Below, in pieces: positions 7,773 through 18,172 of a DNA stretch of 64,000 nucleotides. This stretch comes from JALHNI01 sp044226365 (GTDB lineage Bacteria; Acidobacteriota; Terriglobia; Bryobacterales; Bryobacteraceae). Every line of letters begins with the position of its first letter. The stretch's first letter is position 1. The stretch is taken from contig JBGAHE010000030.1 in assembly GCA_044226365.1 (NCBI GenBank), positions 1-64,000 on the forward strand. Reading direction: 5' to 3'. The position numbers and the translations under genes are program-made. The notes beneath the pieces are model-generated. The model searched no databases, was not told where the DNA came from, and was given only the letters and a program-made list of their open reading frames with translations.

Positions 7773-10128
7773 ATGCGCCTGCTCCCGGCCATCGTCTTTA
7801 GTCTGTTTCCCGCGTTCGCCGCCGTTGACTACGAGCGCGACGTGCAGCCCCTGCTCAAGAAGCGCTGCTATGGTTGCCACGGGCCGGCCGTGCAGATGAG
7901 CCACCTGCGGTTGGATCGCCGGGCGAATCTGCTCGCGGGCGGGGAGAGCGGCGTGGCGGCGATTGAACCGGGACACAGCGCGCGCAGTCTGCTGATCCGC
8001 TACGTTTCCGGAAGCGACGCCAAGCTGGTGATGCCGCCGAAGGGTCCGCGGCTGAGCGCGGAGGACGTGGCGCTGCTCAAGGAATGGATCGACGCGGGCG
8101 CCGTGATGCCGGGCGCGGTGGAAGAAACGAAGGCCGAGGATCCGCGCGCCCGGCATTGGGCGTTTCAGAAGCCGGTGGCCGCGGGGCCGCCAACCGTCAA
8201 GAATCGAGCATGGGTGCGCAATCCGATTGATGCGTTTGTGCTGGCCAAGCTCGAAGAGAAGGGCTGGTCGCCGAATCCCCCGGCCGCGCCCGGCGACCTG
8301 TTGCGACGCCTTTACCTGGATCTGATCGGCCTGCCGCCGACGCCCGCGGAGCAACAAGCCTTCCAAGGCGACTTCGACCGTGAGGTCGCCAAACTGCTGG
8401 CCCGGCCCGAGTACGGCGAGCGCTGGGCGCGCCATTGGCTCGACGTGGTGCGTTATGCCGATACGAACGGCTACGAACGCGATGCCCTCAAGCCCAGCGT
8501 CTGGAGGTATCGCGACTATGTCATCCGCGCGCTGAACGCGGATAAGCCGTTCGATCGTTTTTTGACGGAGCAGCTGGCTGGGGACGAATTGCCGGAGGCG
8601 GATGCGGAGACGATGCTGGCCACGGGCTATCATCGGCTGGGTCCGTGGGACGACGAGCCGGCTGACCCGCCGGAAGACCGCTTTGACCAGCTCGACGACA
8701 TCGTCAGCACGACGTCGCAAGCGTTTCTCGGCCTGACGCTCGGCTGCGCGCGCTGCCACAACCACAAGTTCGAGCCGCTCACCACGCGCGACTACTACAG
8801 CATGGTCGCGATCTTCAATGGACTGGAGCGGCCGCGCGATGGCCGTACCGAACTCGACCGCCCGATCGGCCGGTGGCCGGAGGTCGACCGCTTCAATGCG
8901 CGCGAGAAGAAGATCGCCGAATTGCGCGAAGCGGCGCGGGTGGAGTGGCTGAAGAGCGGTTCGAGCCGGTTGCCGATCGAAGCCGTCGCGGCGTTTCTCG
9001 CGGCACCCAGGGAGCGGACCGAGGCGCAGAGGAAGCTGGTCAACGATCAGCGCAAAGCACTCGAAGCCGAGTTGAAGACGCTGCCGGTGGAAGCGCAGGT
9101 GGCTGAATTCAAGCGGCAGACGCCAGACCTCGAACGCGGCTACTTCATGCAGGAACTGAAGCCGACTCCCGTGGCCACGCACATCCTGATTCGCGGTAAG
9201 GCGACGTCGCCCGGTCCGGAGGTGACGCCGATGGCGCCGGCGCTGCTCGCGGCGGGCTTTGAGGCGCCGGTGGCCTCGGCACGCTCCAGCGGCCGTCGCC
9301 TGGCGCTGGCCAACTGGATGACGAATCGCCAGAATCCGCTGACGGCGCGCGTGATCGTGAACCGCGTGTGGCAATGGCACTTCGGCGAAGGCCTGGTCCG
9401 GACGCCGAGTGATTTCGGCGTGATGGGCGCCAAGCCCACGCATCCGGAATTGCTCGATTGGCTGGCCGTGTGGTTCATGGACCAGGGCTGGTCCTTGAAA
9501 AAGCTGCACACGCTGATTCTGTCGAGCAATACCTACCGCATGGCGAAGAGCTCGAACGCAAAGTACGCCGCCGAAGATCCGGAGAATCGGCTGTTGTGGC
9601 GCATGCCGTATCGGCGTCTCGAAGCCGAGGCCCTGCTCGATTCGATGCTCGCGGCGAGCGGCAAGCTGAATCGCCAGATGTATGGCCCGCATGTCTTCCC
9701 CGAGATTCCGAAGGAGGCGCTCGAAGGGTCAAGCGACCCCACCAAGATCTGGGAGCCGTTCGACGAGGCCAAGGCGTCGCGCCGGGCCATCTACCTGGTG
9801 GTGAAGCGTTCGCTGATGGTGCCGCTGATGGAAGTGCTCGACCTCTGCGACACCGCGCGCACCGCGGCGCAGCGCCAAACGACTTCGGTGGCACCCCAGG
9901 CGCTGCAGCTGTTCAACGGCGCGTTCGTCAATCGTCAGGCGCGGGCGCTGGCCGCCCGGCTGCGGGCGGAAGCCGGCCCGACGCCAGCCAGGCAGATTGA
10001 CCTCGCCTATCGTCTGACCCTGGCGCGGGCGCCCAGTGCGGCGGAGCAGCGCACCCTGCAAGTCTTCCTGCAGGAGCAATCGCTTGAGGAGCTCTGTCGC
10101 GTGATCTTTAACCTGAATGAGTTTGCCT

Positions 10129-10139
<11 letters not shown>
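7773..10139 (+). CDS. planctomycete-type cytochrome c / DUF1549-DUF1553 protein
   Basis: A 788-aa exported protein. After a signal peptide (residues 1-17) comes a PSCyt1 haem domain with C32-Y-G-C35-H36, then DUF1549 (about 150-350, including HWLDVVRYADTNGYERD and CARCHNHKF, a second CxxCH) and DUF1553 (about 500-740, NWMTNRQNPLTARVIVNRVW). Such proteins are abundant in Planctomycetes and Solibacter relatives, nearly always next to a DUF1501 gene as here, and are suspected of acting in extracytoplasmic oxidation of complex carbon; the reaction is unproven. ATG 7773 is preferred over TTG 7755 because it gives a compact signal peptide. The end overlaps the DUF1501 gene. Confidence 0.9.
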
Positions 10140-11529
<1,390 letters not shown>

Positions 11530-11537
11530 GGGTTCGC

Positions 11538-11543
11538 TAAAAT
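11538..11543 (+). promoter_or_regulatory. -10-like hexamer 5 nt before a TTG start
   Basis: TAAAAT at 11538-11543 is followed by five nt and then the TTG start at 11549. GGAG occupies the gap but is too close to act as a normal ribosome-binding site, so a leaderless transcript is the better explanation. Confidence 0.45.
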
Positions 11544-11548
11544 GGAGC

Positions 11549-13228
11549 TTGACACTCCTAACCCGTCGTACGATGCTGGCCACGGCCGCCGGCGCTCTTT
11601 CCGCCGGTAGCCTCAGCGCCGCCCCCATTGATCTCGCCGCTTTCGAAGCCGACCTGGTGCAGCGCACCGACGCCGGGCTCGATGCCTGGATAGCGAACCA
11701 AAATACAGATTCGCAATCGCCCCGCTATGGTGGCTATGCCGACGCCAACGGCTTCTACAATGGCGGCTCCGTCTCGAACGTCTTTGACCCGATGACGGCG
11801 TGCTATCTGAATCCTAAATCCAAGCATCATCGCAGCCCGTTGATTCTGGAGCGCCTGCGCATGTGCGAGACGTTTCTGCGCCGGCATCAGAGCCCCGAAG
11901 GCAACATCGATCTGTGGATCACCAACTTCAACTCGCCGCCGGATACGGCCTTCGCCGTCCACTCCGCGGCGCGGGCGATGCTGCTGGCCCGGCGGCACAA
12001 GGAAACGGCACTGATCGCATTGATGGAGCCGTTTCTGAAGCGGGCCACGCCGGCCCTGCTCACCGGCGGCGTCCACACCCCGAATCATCGCTGGGAGATG
12101 TGCGCTGCGCTCGCCTCTTTGAATGAGCTGTATCCGAACCCGGCCCTGGTGCGCCGCATCGATCAGTGGTTGGCCGAAGGCATCGACATCGATAGCGACG
12201 ACCAATACACCGAACGCAGCAGCATCGTCTACAACTCCGTGGTGAACCAGGCGCTGACGCTGGTGGCCTTGAAACTAAACCGTCCGGCGCTGCTGGATCC
12301 GGTGCGCCGCAACATCAATGGCGTGCTGTATCTGCTGCACGGCTCGCCCAGCCAGACCTACGAAGTGGAAACCGGCATCTCCCGCCGGCAGGACCTCAAC
12401 ACGCGCGGGGGGCTGGGCCGTTACTGGCATCCGCTGGCCGTATTGGCGCAACGCGACAACAATCCCGTCTTCCGGACGCTCGCGCAGCATTACTCGCGCA
12501 CCGGCGTCACCCTGACCCAGTTCATGCTGGAGCCGGAACTCATCCGCCAGGATGGACCACTCAAACCCGTCCCCGACAATTACGAACGTATGTTCCCGCG
12601 CATGGGCGTGGCGCGCATTCGGCGGGGGTTGCGCTCGGCCACCATCTTTACGAAAGAGCACTCGACTTTCTTTTCGCTGCGTCACGGGGACACGGTGATC
12701 AACTCCGTGCGGTTTGCCAGCGGCTTCTTCGGCAAGGGGCAGTTCGTGCCTACGCAGTTTGTGAAGCGCGGGAACGCCTACGTGATGACGCAGAACCTCG
12801 AAGGTCCCTATTACCAGCCATTCACGCCTGGCCGGCGCATTGATATGCGTTATGACGAGACGCGGGACCAGCGGCCGAAGTCGCAGATCTCGAAGCTGAC
12901 GCAGTCGGCGGAAGTCGTCGAGACGAAGAATGGCTTCTCCCTGCGCTTGCGGGCTTCCGGCACCAAGGACGTGCCGCTCACGGTGGCCATCAATTGCCGC
13001 GAGGACGTGAAGATCGAAGGCGCCGAACTGGTGTCACCGAACGTCTACAAGCCGATGAATGCTCCCATCCGCATCACCGAAGGCAGTCATGCGATCCGAC
13101 TCAGCGGCGCGGTCCATTCGCACAACTGGTACGACGTGCGCGGCGCCGAGCCGCATTTGCCCGGGCCGAACATCTTTCTGACCGGGTTGACGCCCTTCGA
13201 CGTCACGCTCGATTTCGACCTGAGCTAG
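11549..13228 (+). CDS. Tat-exported protein of unknown function (alpha/alpha-toroid-like)
   Basis: A 559-aa protein I cannot place firmly. Residues 1-24 (TRRTMLATAAGALSAG) resemble a Tat signal. The first 330 residues are helix-rich with repeated Trp/Tyr/His-containing segments (NHRWEMCAALASL, ERSSIVYNSVVNQAL, GLGRYWHPLAVLA), and the last 200 are beta-rich, an arrangement like heparinase or other (alpha/alpha)-toroid polysaccharide lyases. That is only architectural similarity; no catalytic motif was confirmed. TTG 11549 keeps the twin arginine and is supported by the -10-like box five nt upstream. The next in-frame ATG (11573) would lose it. The 3' end overlaps the convergent phospholipase gene by 4 bp. 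Confidence 0.72.
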   Translation: MTLLTRRTMLATAAGALSAGSLSAAPIDLAAFEADLVQRTDAGLDAWIANQNTDSQSPRYGGYADANGFYNGGSVSNVFDPMTACYLNPKSKHHRSPLILERLRMCETFLRRHQSPEGNIDLWITNFNSPPDTAFAVHSAARAMLLARRHKETALIALMEPFLKRATPALLTGGVHTPNHRWEMCAALASLNELYPNPALVRRIDQWLAEGIDIDSDDQYTERSSIVYNSVVNQALTLVALKLNRPALLDPVRRNINGVLYLLHGSPSQTYEVETGISRRQDLNTRGGLGRYWHPLAVLAQRDNNPVFRTLAQHYSRTGVTLTQFMLEPELIRQDGPLKPVPDNYERMFPRMGVARIRRGLRSATIFTKEHSTFFSLRHGDTVINSVRFASGFFGKGQFVPTQFVKRGNAYVMTQNLEGPYYQPFTPGRRIDMRYDETRDQRPKSQISKLTQSAEVVETKNGFSLRLRASGTKDVPLTVAINCREDVKIEGAELVSPNVYKPMNAPIRITEGSHAIRLSGAVHSHNWYDVRGAEPHLPGPNIFLTGLTPFDVTLDFDLS

Positions 13229-15696
13229 CTCGCTGGCATGCGGCCCATCAGCGGATCGCTGGTCGTGGGTTTGCCCGTTTCCACGCGGCCGGCAAAGCGC
13301 CGCGCATAGCCGGCCGCTCCGCTCACCGTGGCCGTGAGGTCATACCATTGGGCGCTCTTGGCGAGCTTCAGAATGAGGCTCGCCTGGCCGCCCGCTTTGA
13401 CTTGCAGCGGCTTCACGGCGGTGCCGTAACCGTGGTCGGCCAGCTCGACCTTGTAGGCCTGGCTGGCGTGGCGATTCTTCACCATCAGGACGAGGTCGCC
13501 GGACTTCTTCACCGCGCGGCAGGTAATCTCGAGCTGCGGGTCAGCGGCGCTGCCGTTGAACTCGCGATAGTAACCGTTCGGCCCCAACACGCGCACGGCG
13601 TAGGCTCCCTGGGCAAAGCCATCAAGCGCCCAGGAGTCGCTCAACTGTTGACCGCGCTCCACGGCGTACGCCCGCGTCCGCAACTCCACGCCGCCGCGAT
13701 AACGGCCCGGCGTATAGGCGTGGAACGGCGCGCCGGTGGATCCGGCGGAGGCCAGGGTCAACTCGAGGGACTTACCGTCCGCGCTCAGGCGCCCGTCGAC
13801 GTTCAGGTCATAAGGCAGCGCGCAGGCCGGCCGCACGCCGGGCTCCTGCTGCGGCATCCAACCGGCGGGGTCGCCTGCCACGTTCTTGAAGCCGGAGGGC
13901 ATCTGACGGAACTGCGCCTGGTGGATGCCCTGCAGAAAGTCGTTGTACGGCGGATAAGGCAGCGCTGCTTTGGCGCCGCCCTTGAAGGGCTGGAAGGTTG
14001 AAGTGAGGTCGCCGCAGACCGCCCGCCGCCACGCGCTGATGTTCGTTTCGCGAATCGCCTTGCTGGTTTTGCGGGAGAGCAGCGTCTCGAGAAAACGAAT
14101 CACGGAGGTGTGATCGCAGACTTCGGAATTGACGTAGCCGCCGCGGCTCCAGGGGGAGGCGATCACCATCGGGACGCGGAAGCCCAAGCCGATGGGGCCG
14201 CCACGCGCTTCGGGCGGGCGCTGCTTCTTGAGATCGGCTTCGAGCGTCACGTACTCGACGCTGGCATCGATCCCTGGCGTGACCTTCCCGGTTTCCGGCC
14301 GCGCCGGATCCGGCACCACGAAGGGCGGCACATGATCGAAATAGCCATCGTTCTCGTCGTAGGTGAGGATGAAGATCGTCTTCTTCCAGACTTCGGGCCG
14401 CTTGGTGAGGATGTTCATCACCTCGGCCAGATACCAGGCGCCGTACCACGGCGAACCGGGATGATCCGAGAAGTGAGAGGAGGGTACCAGCCAGGAGACA
14501 GTGGGCAGTTTGCCTTGGTTCACGTCCTGCCGGAACTGATAGAGCGGATCGCCTTTGGGCACCTGCATGGTGCGCTGCGTGGCGCCGTCACGATAGGTCA
14601 TCGAGGTGAGCTCGCGATAGCCGGGCTCCGCCTTGTTCGTGGTGAAGGCCTTCTCGTGCAGGTTCCAATCGGCCTTGGTGAGCTTGGCTCGCTCCTCCTT
14701 GCTCCACTTCTTCAGTTCGCTCGCCACGCGGGCTTGCATCGCCACCCAATTGCGACGTCGGCGCTGCAGCGACATCATCTCGGCGCGCTTGAGATCGGGC
14801 GCAGCCAGTTGCTGATCGAGCTTGGCGATCTCCTGCGGGATGCGTTGGGGTAAGGTGGCCAGATACTTCTGGTAGGTTTCCGCAAAGCCGACGTGATACT
14901 GGTCGAACCACTCGAGCGGATTGTCGGTGAAGTTCGAGAGCCAGTCGTCTTCTTCGCCCTCAAAGCCCGTGGGCAGGCTGAGTTCGTTCTGATAAACGCG
15001 CCAGGAGACGCCGGCTTCTTCCAGACGTTCGGGAAACGTCTTCCATTTCGCAGTGGCCGTATAAGTGACTTCGGAATTGCGCACGTTGGCGGGCGCGCCG
15101 GCCTTCTCGCGGATCGTGCCCGTCCACAGGTGCAGACGGTTGGGGGTGGTGCCGGTGAGCGACGAGCAGAAGTTCTGGTCGCAGACGGTGAAGGCGTCGG
15201 CGAGGGCGTAGTAAAAGGGCAGGTCCTCGCGATTGTAGAAGCCCATGGTGAAGGGCTTGCCGGCACACTCGGGGCGGCCGGAGGGCTTCGCTTCCAACCA
15301 GCCATCATGATTGCCGTCGGCGCGCGCATCGGTCTGGTCGCGCCAGCTGTGCGGCAGGGAGCCGAGCCAGGTGGCTTTCGTCTCGCGCAGATTCAAGCGG
15401 AACGGCGCCCAAGCTTCGCCCGCTTTGTTCGATTGCGCCCACACGGGGTTGCCGTTCGGCAGCGTGACGGCGCGCGGATCGTTGAAGCCGCGCACGCCGC
15501 GCAAGGTGCCGAACGAATGGTCGAACGACCGGTTCTCCTGCATCAGAATGACGACGTGCTCGGCATCCTGGAACGTACTGCCCGGCGCCGGATCGATGCC
15601 CGCCGCCGTTTGGATCGCGCCCTGCAGCATCTCCGCCAAAGCCGTACCGCCGGAAAGCAGGGCCGCCTGCCGGAAGAAATCGCGCCGCGTGCTCAT
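13225..15696 (-). CDS. phosphocholine-specific phospholipase C, Tat-exported
   Basis: An 823-aa Tat-exported phosphoesterase of the PlcC/AcpA family that hydrolyses phosphatidylcholine or sphingomyelin head groups in related bacteria. The signal is STRRDFFRQAALLSGG. Motifs are HVVILMQENRSFDHSFG with the metal-binding E/N pair, LTGTTPNRLHLW with the probable nucleophile Thr, and ILTYDENDGYFDHVPP. After the catalytic domain come two beta domains (DUF756-like), the usual C-terminal architecture of this family. ATG 15696 gives the canonical Tat start; a GATAAT box lies eight nt upstream. The lactonase gene is directly upstream on the same strand. Confidence 0.92.
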   Translation of the reverse strand: MSTRRDFFRQAALLSGGTALAEMLQGAIQTAAGIDPAPGSTFQDAEHVVILMQENRSFDHSFGTLRGVRGFNDPRAVTLPNGNPVWAQSNKAGEAWAPFRLNLRETKATWLGSLPHSWRDQTDARADGNHDGWLEAKPSGRPECAGKPFTMGFYNREDLPFYYALADAFTVCDQNFCSSLTGTTPNRLHLWTGTIREKAGAPANVRNSEVTYTATAKWKTFPERLEEAGVSWRVYQNELSLPTGFEGEEDDWLSNFTDNPLEWFDQYHVGFAETYQKYLATLPQRIPQEIAKLDQQLAAPDLKRAEMMSLQRRRRNWVAMQARVASELKKWSKEERAKLTKADWNLHEKAFTTNKAEPGYRELTSMTYRDGATQRTMQVPKGDPLYQFRQDVNQGKLPTVSWLVPSSHFSDHPGSPWYGAWYLAEVMNILTKRPEVWKKTIFILTYDENDGYFDHVPPFVVPDPARPETGKVTPGIDASVEYVTLEADLKKQRPPEARGGPIGLGFRVPMVIASPWSRGGYVNSEVCDHTSVIRFLETLLSRKTSKAIRETNISAWRRAVCGDLTSTFQPFKGGAKAALPYPPYNDFLQGIHQAQFRQMPSGFKNVAGDPAGWMPQQEPGVRPACALPYDLNVDGRLSADGKSLELTLASAGSTGAPFHAYTPGRYRGGVELRTRAYAVERGQQLSDSWALDGFAQGAYAVRVLGPNGYYREFNGSAADPQLEITCRAVKKSGDLVLMVKNRHASQAYKVELADHGYGTAVKPLQVKAGGQASLILKLAKSAQWYDLTATVSGAAGYARRFAGRVETGKPTTSDPLMGRMPAS

Positions 15697-15705
15697 ATGC
15701 TGCAA

Positions 15706-16776
15706 TTATCGGGCAAAGCGAATGCAGACGGGGCTGCCGACGGCGATCGGCTGACCCACGGGCGTCAGCAGGCCGGTGGCGGGGTCGAGCCGGAACACGC
15801 TGAGCGTATCGGAGTTCTGCCCGCCCACGAGCATCCACTGGCCGTCAGGCGAGATCACAAAGCCCCGCGGCACTTTGACGCCGGCGGGCGTCTGCGCGAT
15901 CTGCTGGAGCTTCGCGCCCACGCTGAAGACGGCGATCGTGTCCGCGCCGCGGTTCGAAGAATAAAGGAACTTGCCGTTCGGATGCAGCAGAATTTCGGCC
16001 GCCGAACTGTTGCCGCTGAAGCCGGGCGGCAAGGCGTCCACCGTCTCGGTCAAGCGGTCGCCATCGAAGACGCTGACGCTCGAGGTGATCTCGTTGAGCA
16101 CATACACGCGGTCCTGCGGGCCGAAGGCCAGGTGCCGCGGACCGCCGCCGGGGAGCGCCTTCAGGCTCACGCCATCGGTGAGCTTGCCGGTCTTGGCGTC
16201 AAATCCATAGCGCTTCACCTCGTCGAGACCCAGGTCGGCCACGTAGAGATACTTGCCGTGGAAATAGACCGAGTGCGCATGCGGACCCGCCTGGCGCTTC
16301 GGATGCGCGCCGTGGCCCGCGTGCTGCCGCGAATCCACCGCTTCGCTCAAGCGGCCGTCGGCCTCAATACGGAACGTCGCGCAGCTACCGCTGGTGAAGT
16401 TCGCCGCCGCCAGCCAATGTCCGGTAGGGTCCACCTGCACATAGGCCGGGTTCACGCCCTTGGACTTCACCGTGTTCAGCAAGGTCAACTGGCCCCCGGC
16501 TCCAATCGAAAATGCGCTCAGATGCCCTTCCTCGGTGGCGTTGGTATTGACGTTCACCGAATAGAGCAACGGCTTGGTGGGGTGCAGCGCCAGGAACGAG
16601 GGATTCTCGGTCTCGATGGCGAGCTCCAGATTCTTGATCGCGCCAGTTTGATCGTCGAAGTGCAGGCGCTGAATGCCTTTGCTTTTGCCTTCGCGTGTAT
16701 AGGTTCCCAGAAAGACCGTGCGGTCCGCCGCCATCGCCGTCATCACCATCATCATCCCAAGGAACAAACGAGTCAC
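15706..16776 (-). CDS. lactonase-family beta-propeller (6-phosphogluconolactonase-like)
   Basis: A 356-aa seven-bladed beta-propeller of the PF10282 lactonase family, related to YbhE/Pgl and to muconate-cycloisomerase-like enzymes. Repeated blade motifs (FLALHPTKPLLYSVN, AYVQVDPTGHWLAAAN, EILLHPNGKFLYSSNRG, GFVISPDGQWMLVGG) are obvious. The N-terminus VTRLFLGMMMVMTAMAA is a signal peptide, so the protein is exported and probably not the cytoplasmic pentose-phosphate enzyme. I chose GTG 16776 because GGGAGGG lies four nt upstream; the longer frame to 16815 would put residues before the signal. It sits just before the phospholipase C gene. Confidence 0.87.
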   Translation of the reverse strand: MTRLFLGMMMVMTAMAADRTVFLGTYTREGKSKGIQRLHFDDQTGAIKNLELAIETENPSFLALHPTKPLLYSVNVNTNATEEGHLSAFSIGAGGQLTLLNTVKSKGVNPAYVQVDPTGHWLAAANFTSGSCATFRIEADGRLSEAVDSRQHAGHGAHPKRQAGPHAHSVYFHGKYLYVADLGLDEVKRYGFDAKTGKLTDGVSLKALPGGGPRHLAFGPQDRVYVLNEITSSVSVFDGDRLTETVDALPPGFSGNSSAAEILLHPNGKFLYSSNRGADTIAVFSVGAKLQQIAQTPAGVKVPRGFVISPDGQWMLVGGQNSDTLSVFRLDPATGLLTPVGQPIAVGSPVCIRFAR

Positions 16777-16872
16777 GATTCCCTCCCGGCCTGCGACGGA
16801 CGTCGCATCGCGCATATTGTTTCACGGATGCCGCGCTTGTCGCGCCCCTGACCTTTGTGAGACGCTGCGACG

Positions 16873-18144
16873 GTGCGCAGCCTGCTTGGACTTCTCATCC
16901 CCCTTGCCCTCTCCGCCGCCGACTTTCGCGCCTCCATTGTCAAAGTCGACATCACGCCCAAGACGCCGCAATGGCTGATGGGCTACGGGCCACGCCTTTC
17001 CACCGGGGTGCACGACCCGATCTTCCACAAGATCGCCGCGCTCGACGACGGCACCACGCAGTTCTTCCTGATCGCCTCGGACCTCTGCATCTTTTCGCCC
17101 AGCGTCTACGACGAGGCCATGGCACGCCTGCAGAAAGAGACCGGGATTCCGGCGCGAAACGTCTGGTGGACCGTGACGCACACCCATTCGGGGCCCGAAG
17201 TGGGGCCGCCTGGCATGTACGACGTACTGCTCAAAGGCCGCTCTGACCATGAGTACAACCGCGACTACGCCGAGTTCATCGTCTCCTCGCTCATCCAAGG
17301 CATTCGCGACGCCCGGGCCCGGCTGGAACCGGCGCGGCTGGGCATCGGCACCGGCACTTCCTTCGCCAACATGAACCGTCGCGCGCGCGACGTGGACGGC
17401 AAGATCTCGCTCGGACTGAATCCCGACGGCCCGGTGGACCGTCAGATCGGCCTCCTGCGGCTGGACCGCGCCGACGGCACGCCGCTCGGCTTGATCGCCA
17501 ACTACGCCATGCACGGCACCGTGATGGGTGGCCAGTTCACCGAAGTGAGCGGCGATGGTCCCGGCGTGGTAGCCGCTTACGTGGAAGGCAAGCTCGGCGT
17601 GCCGATGCTCTACGTCAACGGCGCCGCGGGCAACATCGCCCCCATCTACAGCGTCTATCCGAATCCCAAAGCGGCTCACCTCTCGGAGTTCAGCGTCCTG
17701 CTGGGCGACCGGATTCTGGAAGCGAACCGCAGCCTTGCCGCGCCCGCCGGTCCGGTGACGCTTGAGGCGCGCGAACTCACCGTCGAAACGCCGCGCCAAG
17801 CCGGACTCGGCTGGCCCACCGGCCTTGAACGCTACGCCTCACAGAGCGCCGGACAAGCCATGATCCGTATCCCCGTCCGCCTGCTGCGCCTGAACGACAC
17901 CATCCTGTGGGCGGCGCCGGTGGAGATGTTCTGCGAACTGGCGTTCGCCGTCCGGCAGGCCTCGCCCTTTCGCCACACATTCTTCTTTGGCTACACCAAC
18001 GGCTGGCTCGGCTACCTGCCCACGGCCCGCGCCTTCGACGAAGGCGGCTATGAACCCAAGACTTCGCCCTTCACGCCGCGAGCCGAAGGTGACGTCACTC
18101 GCGCTCTGATCGAAGAGGTCCAGCGGCTGGGCCGGCCTCGCTAG
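16873..18144 (+). CDS. neutral/alkaline ceramidase-like hydrolase, secreted
   Basis: A 423-aa protein matching the N-terminal catalytic domain of neutral/alkaline non-lysosomal ceramidases, which cleave ceramide to sphingosine and fatty acid. A signal peptide covers residues 1-15. The family signatures are KVDITPKTPQWLMGYG, WWTVTHTHSGPEVG (zinc-binding histidines), NYAMHGTVMG and the segment EVSGDGPG near the expected nucleophile. It lacks the C-terminal Ig-like domain of characterised ceramidases, as do many short bacterial homologues that act on unknown amides. GTG start at 16873. Divergent from the lactonase gene; the polysaccharide deacetylase follows by 28 bp. Confidence 0.85.
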   Translation: MRSLLGLLIPLALSAADFRASIVKVDITPKTPQWLMGYGPRLSTGVHDPIFHKIAALDDGTTQFFLIASDLCIFSPSVYDEAMARLQKETGIPARNVWWTVTHTHSGPEVGPPGMYDVLLKGRSDHEYNRDYAEFIVSSLIQGIRDARARLEPARLGIGTGTSFANMNRRARDVDGKISLGLNPDGPVDRQIGLLRLDRADGTPLGLIANYAMHGTVMGGQFTEVSGDGPGVVAAYVEGKLGVPMLYVNGAAGNIAPIYSVYPNPKAAHLSEFSVLLGDRILEANRSLAAPAGPVTLEARELTVETPRQAGLGWPTGLERYASQSAGQAMIRIPVRLLRLNDTILWAAPVEMFCELAFAVRQASPFRHTFFFGYTNGWLGYLPTARAFDEGGYEPKTSPFTPRAEGDVTRALIEEVQRLGRPR

Positions 18145-18160
18145 CTTCAGCCAACTTCGA

Positions 18161-18166
18161 TAGACT
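18161..18166 (+). promoter_or_regulatory. -10-like hexamer 6 nt before start (leaderless pattern)
   Basis: TAGACT at 18161-18166 ends six nt before ATG 18173, again without a Shine-Dalgarno sequence. Confidence 0.45.
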
Positions 18167-18172
18167 TTGGCC

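Noticed and set aside
7482..9692. A 736-codon open frame on the minus strand
   Set aside because: It is antisense to the DUF1549/DUF1553 gene and is an Arg/His/Ala-rich low-complexity translation with no domain. GC-rich codon bias leaves such mirror frames open.
14893..16851. A 652-codon plus-strand frame across the phospholipase and lactonase genes
   Set aside because: It crosses two well-supported minus-strand genes and has no domain or signal of its own.
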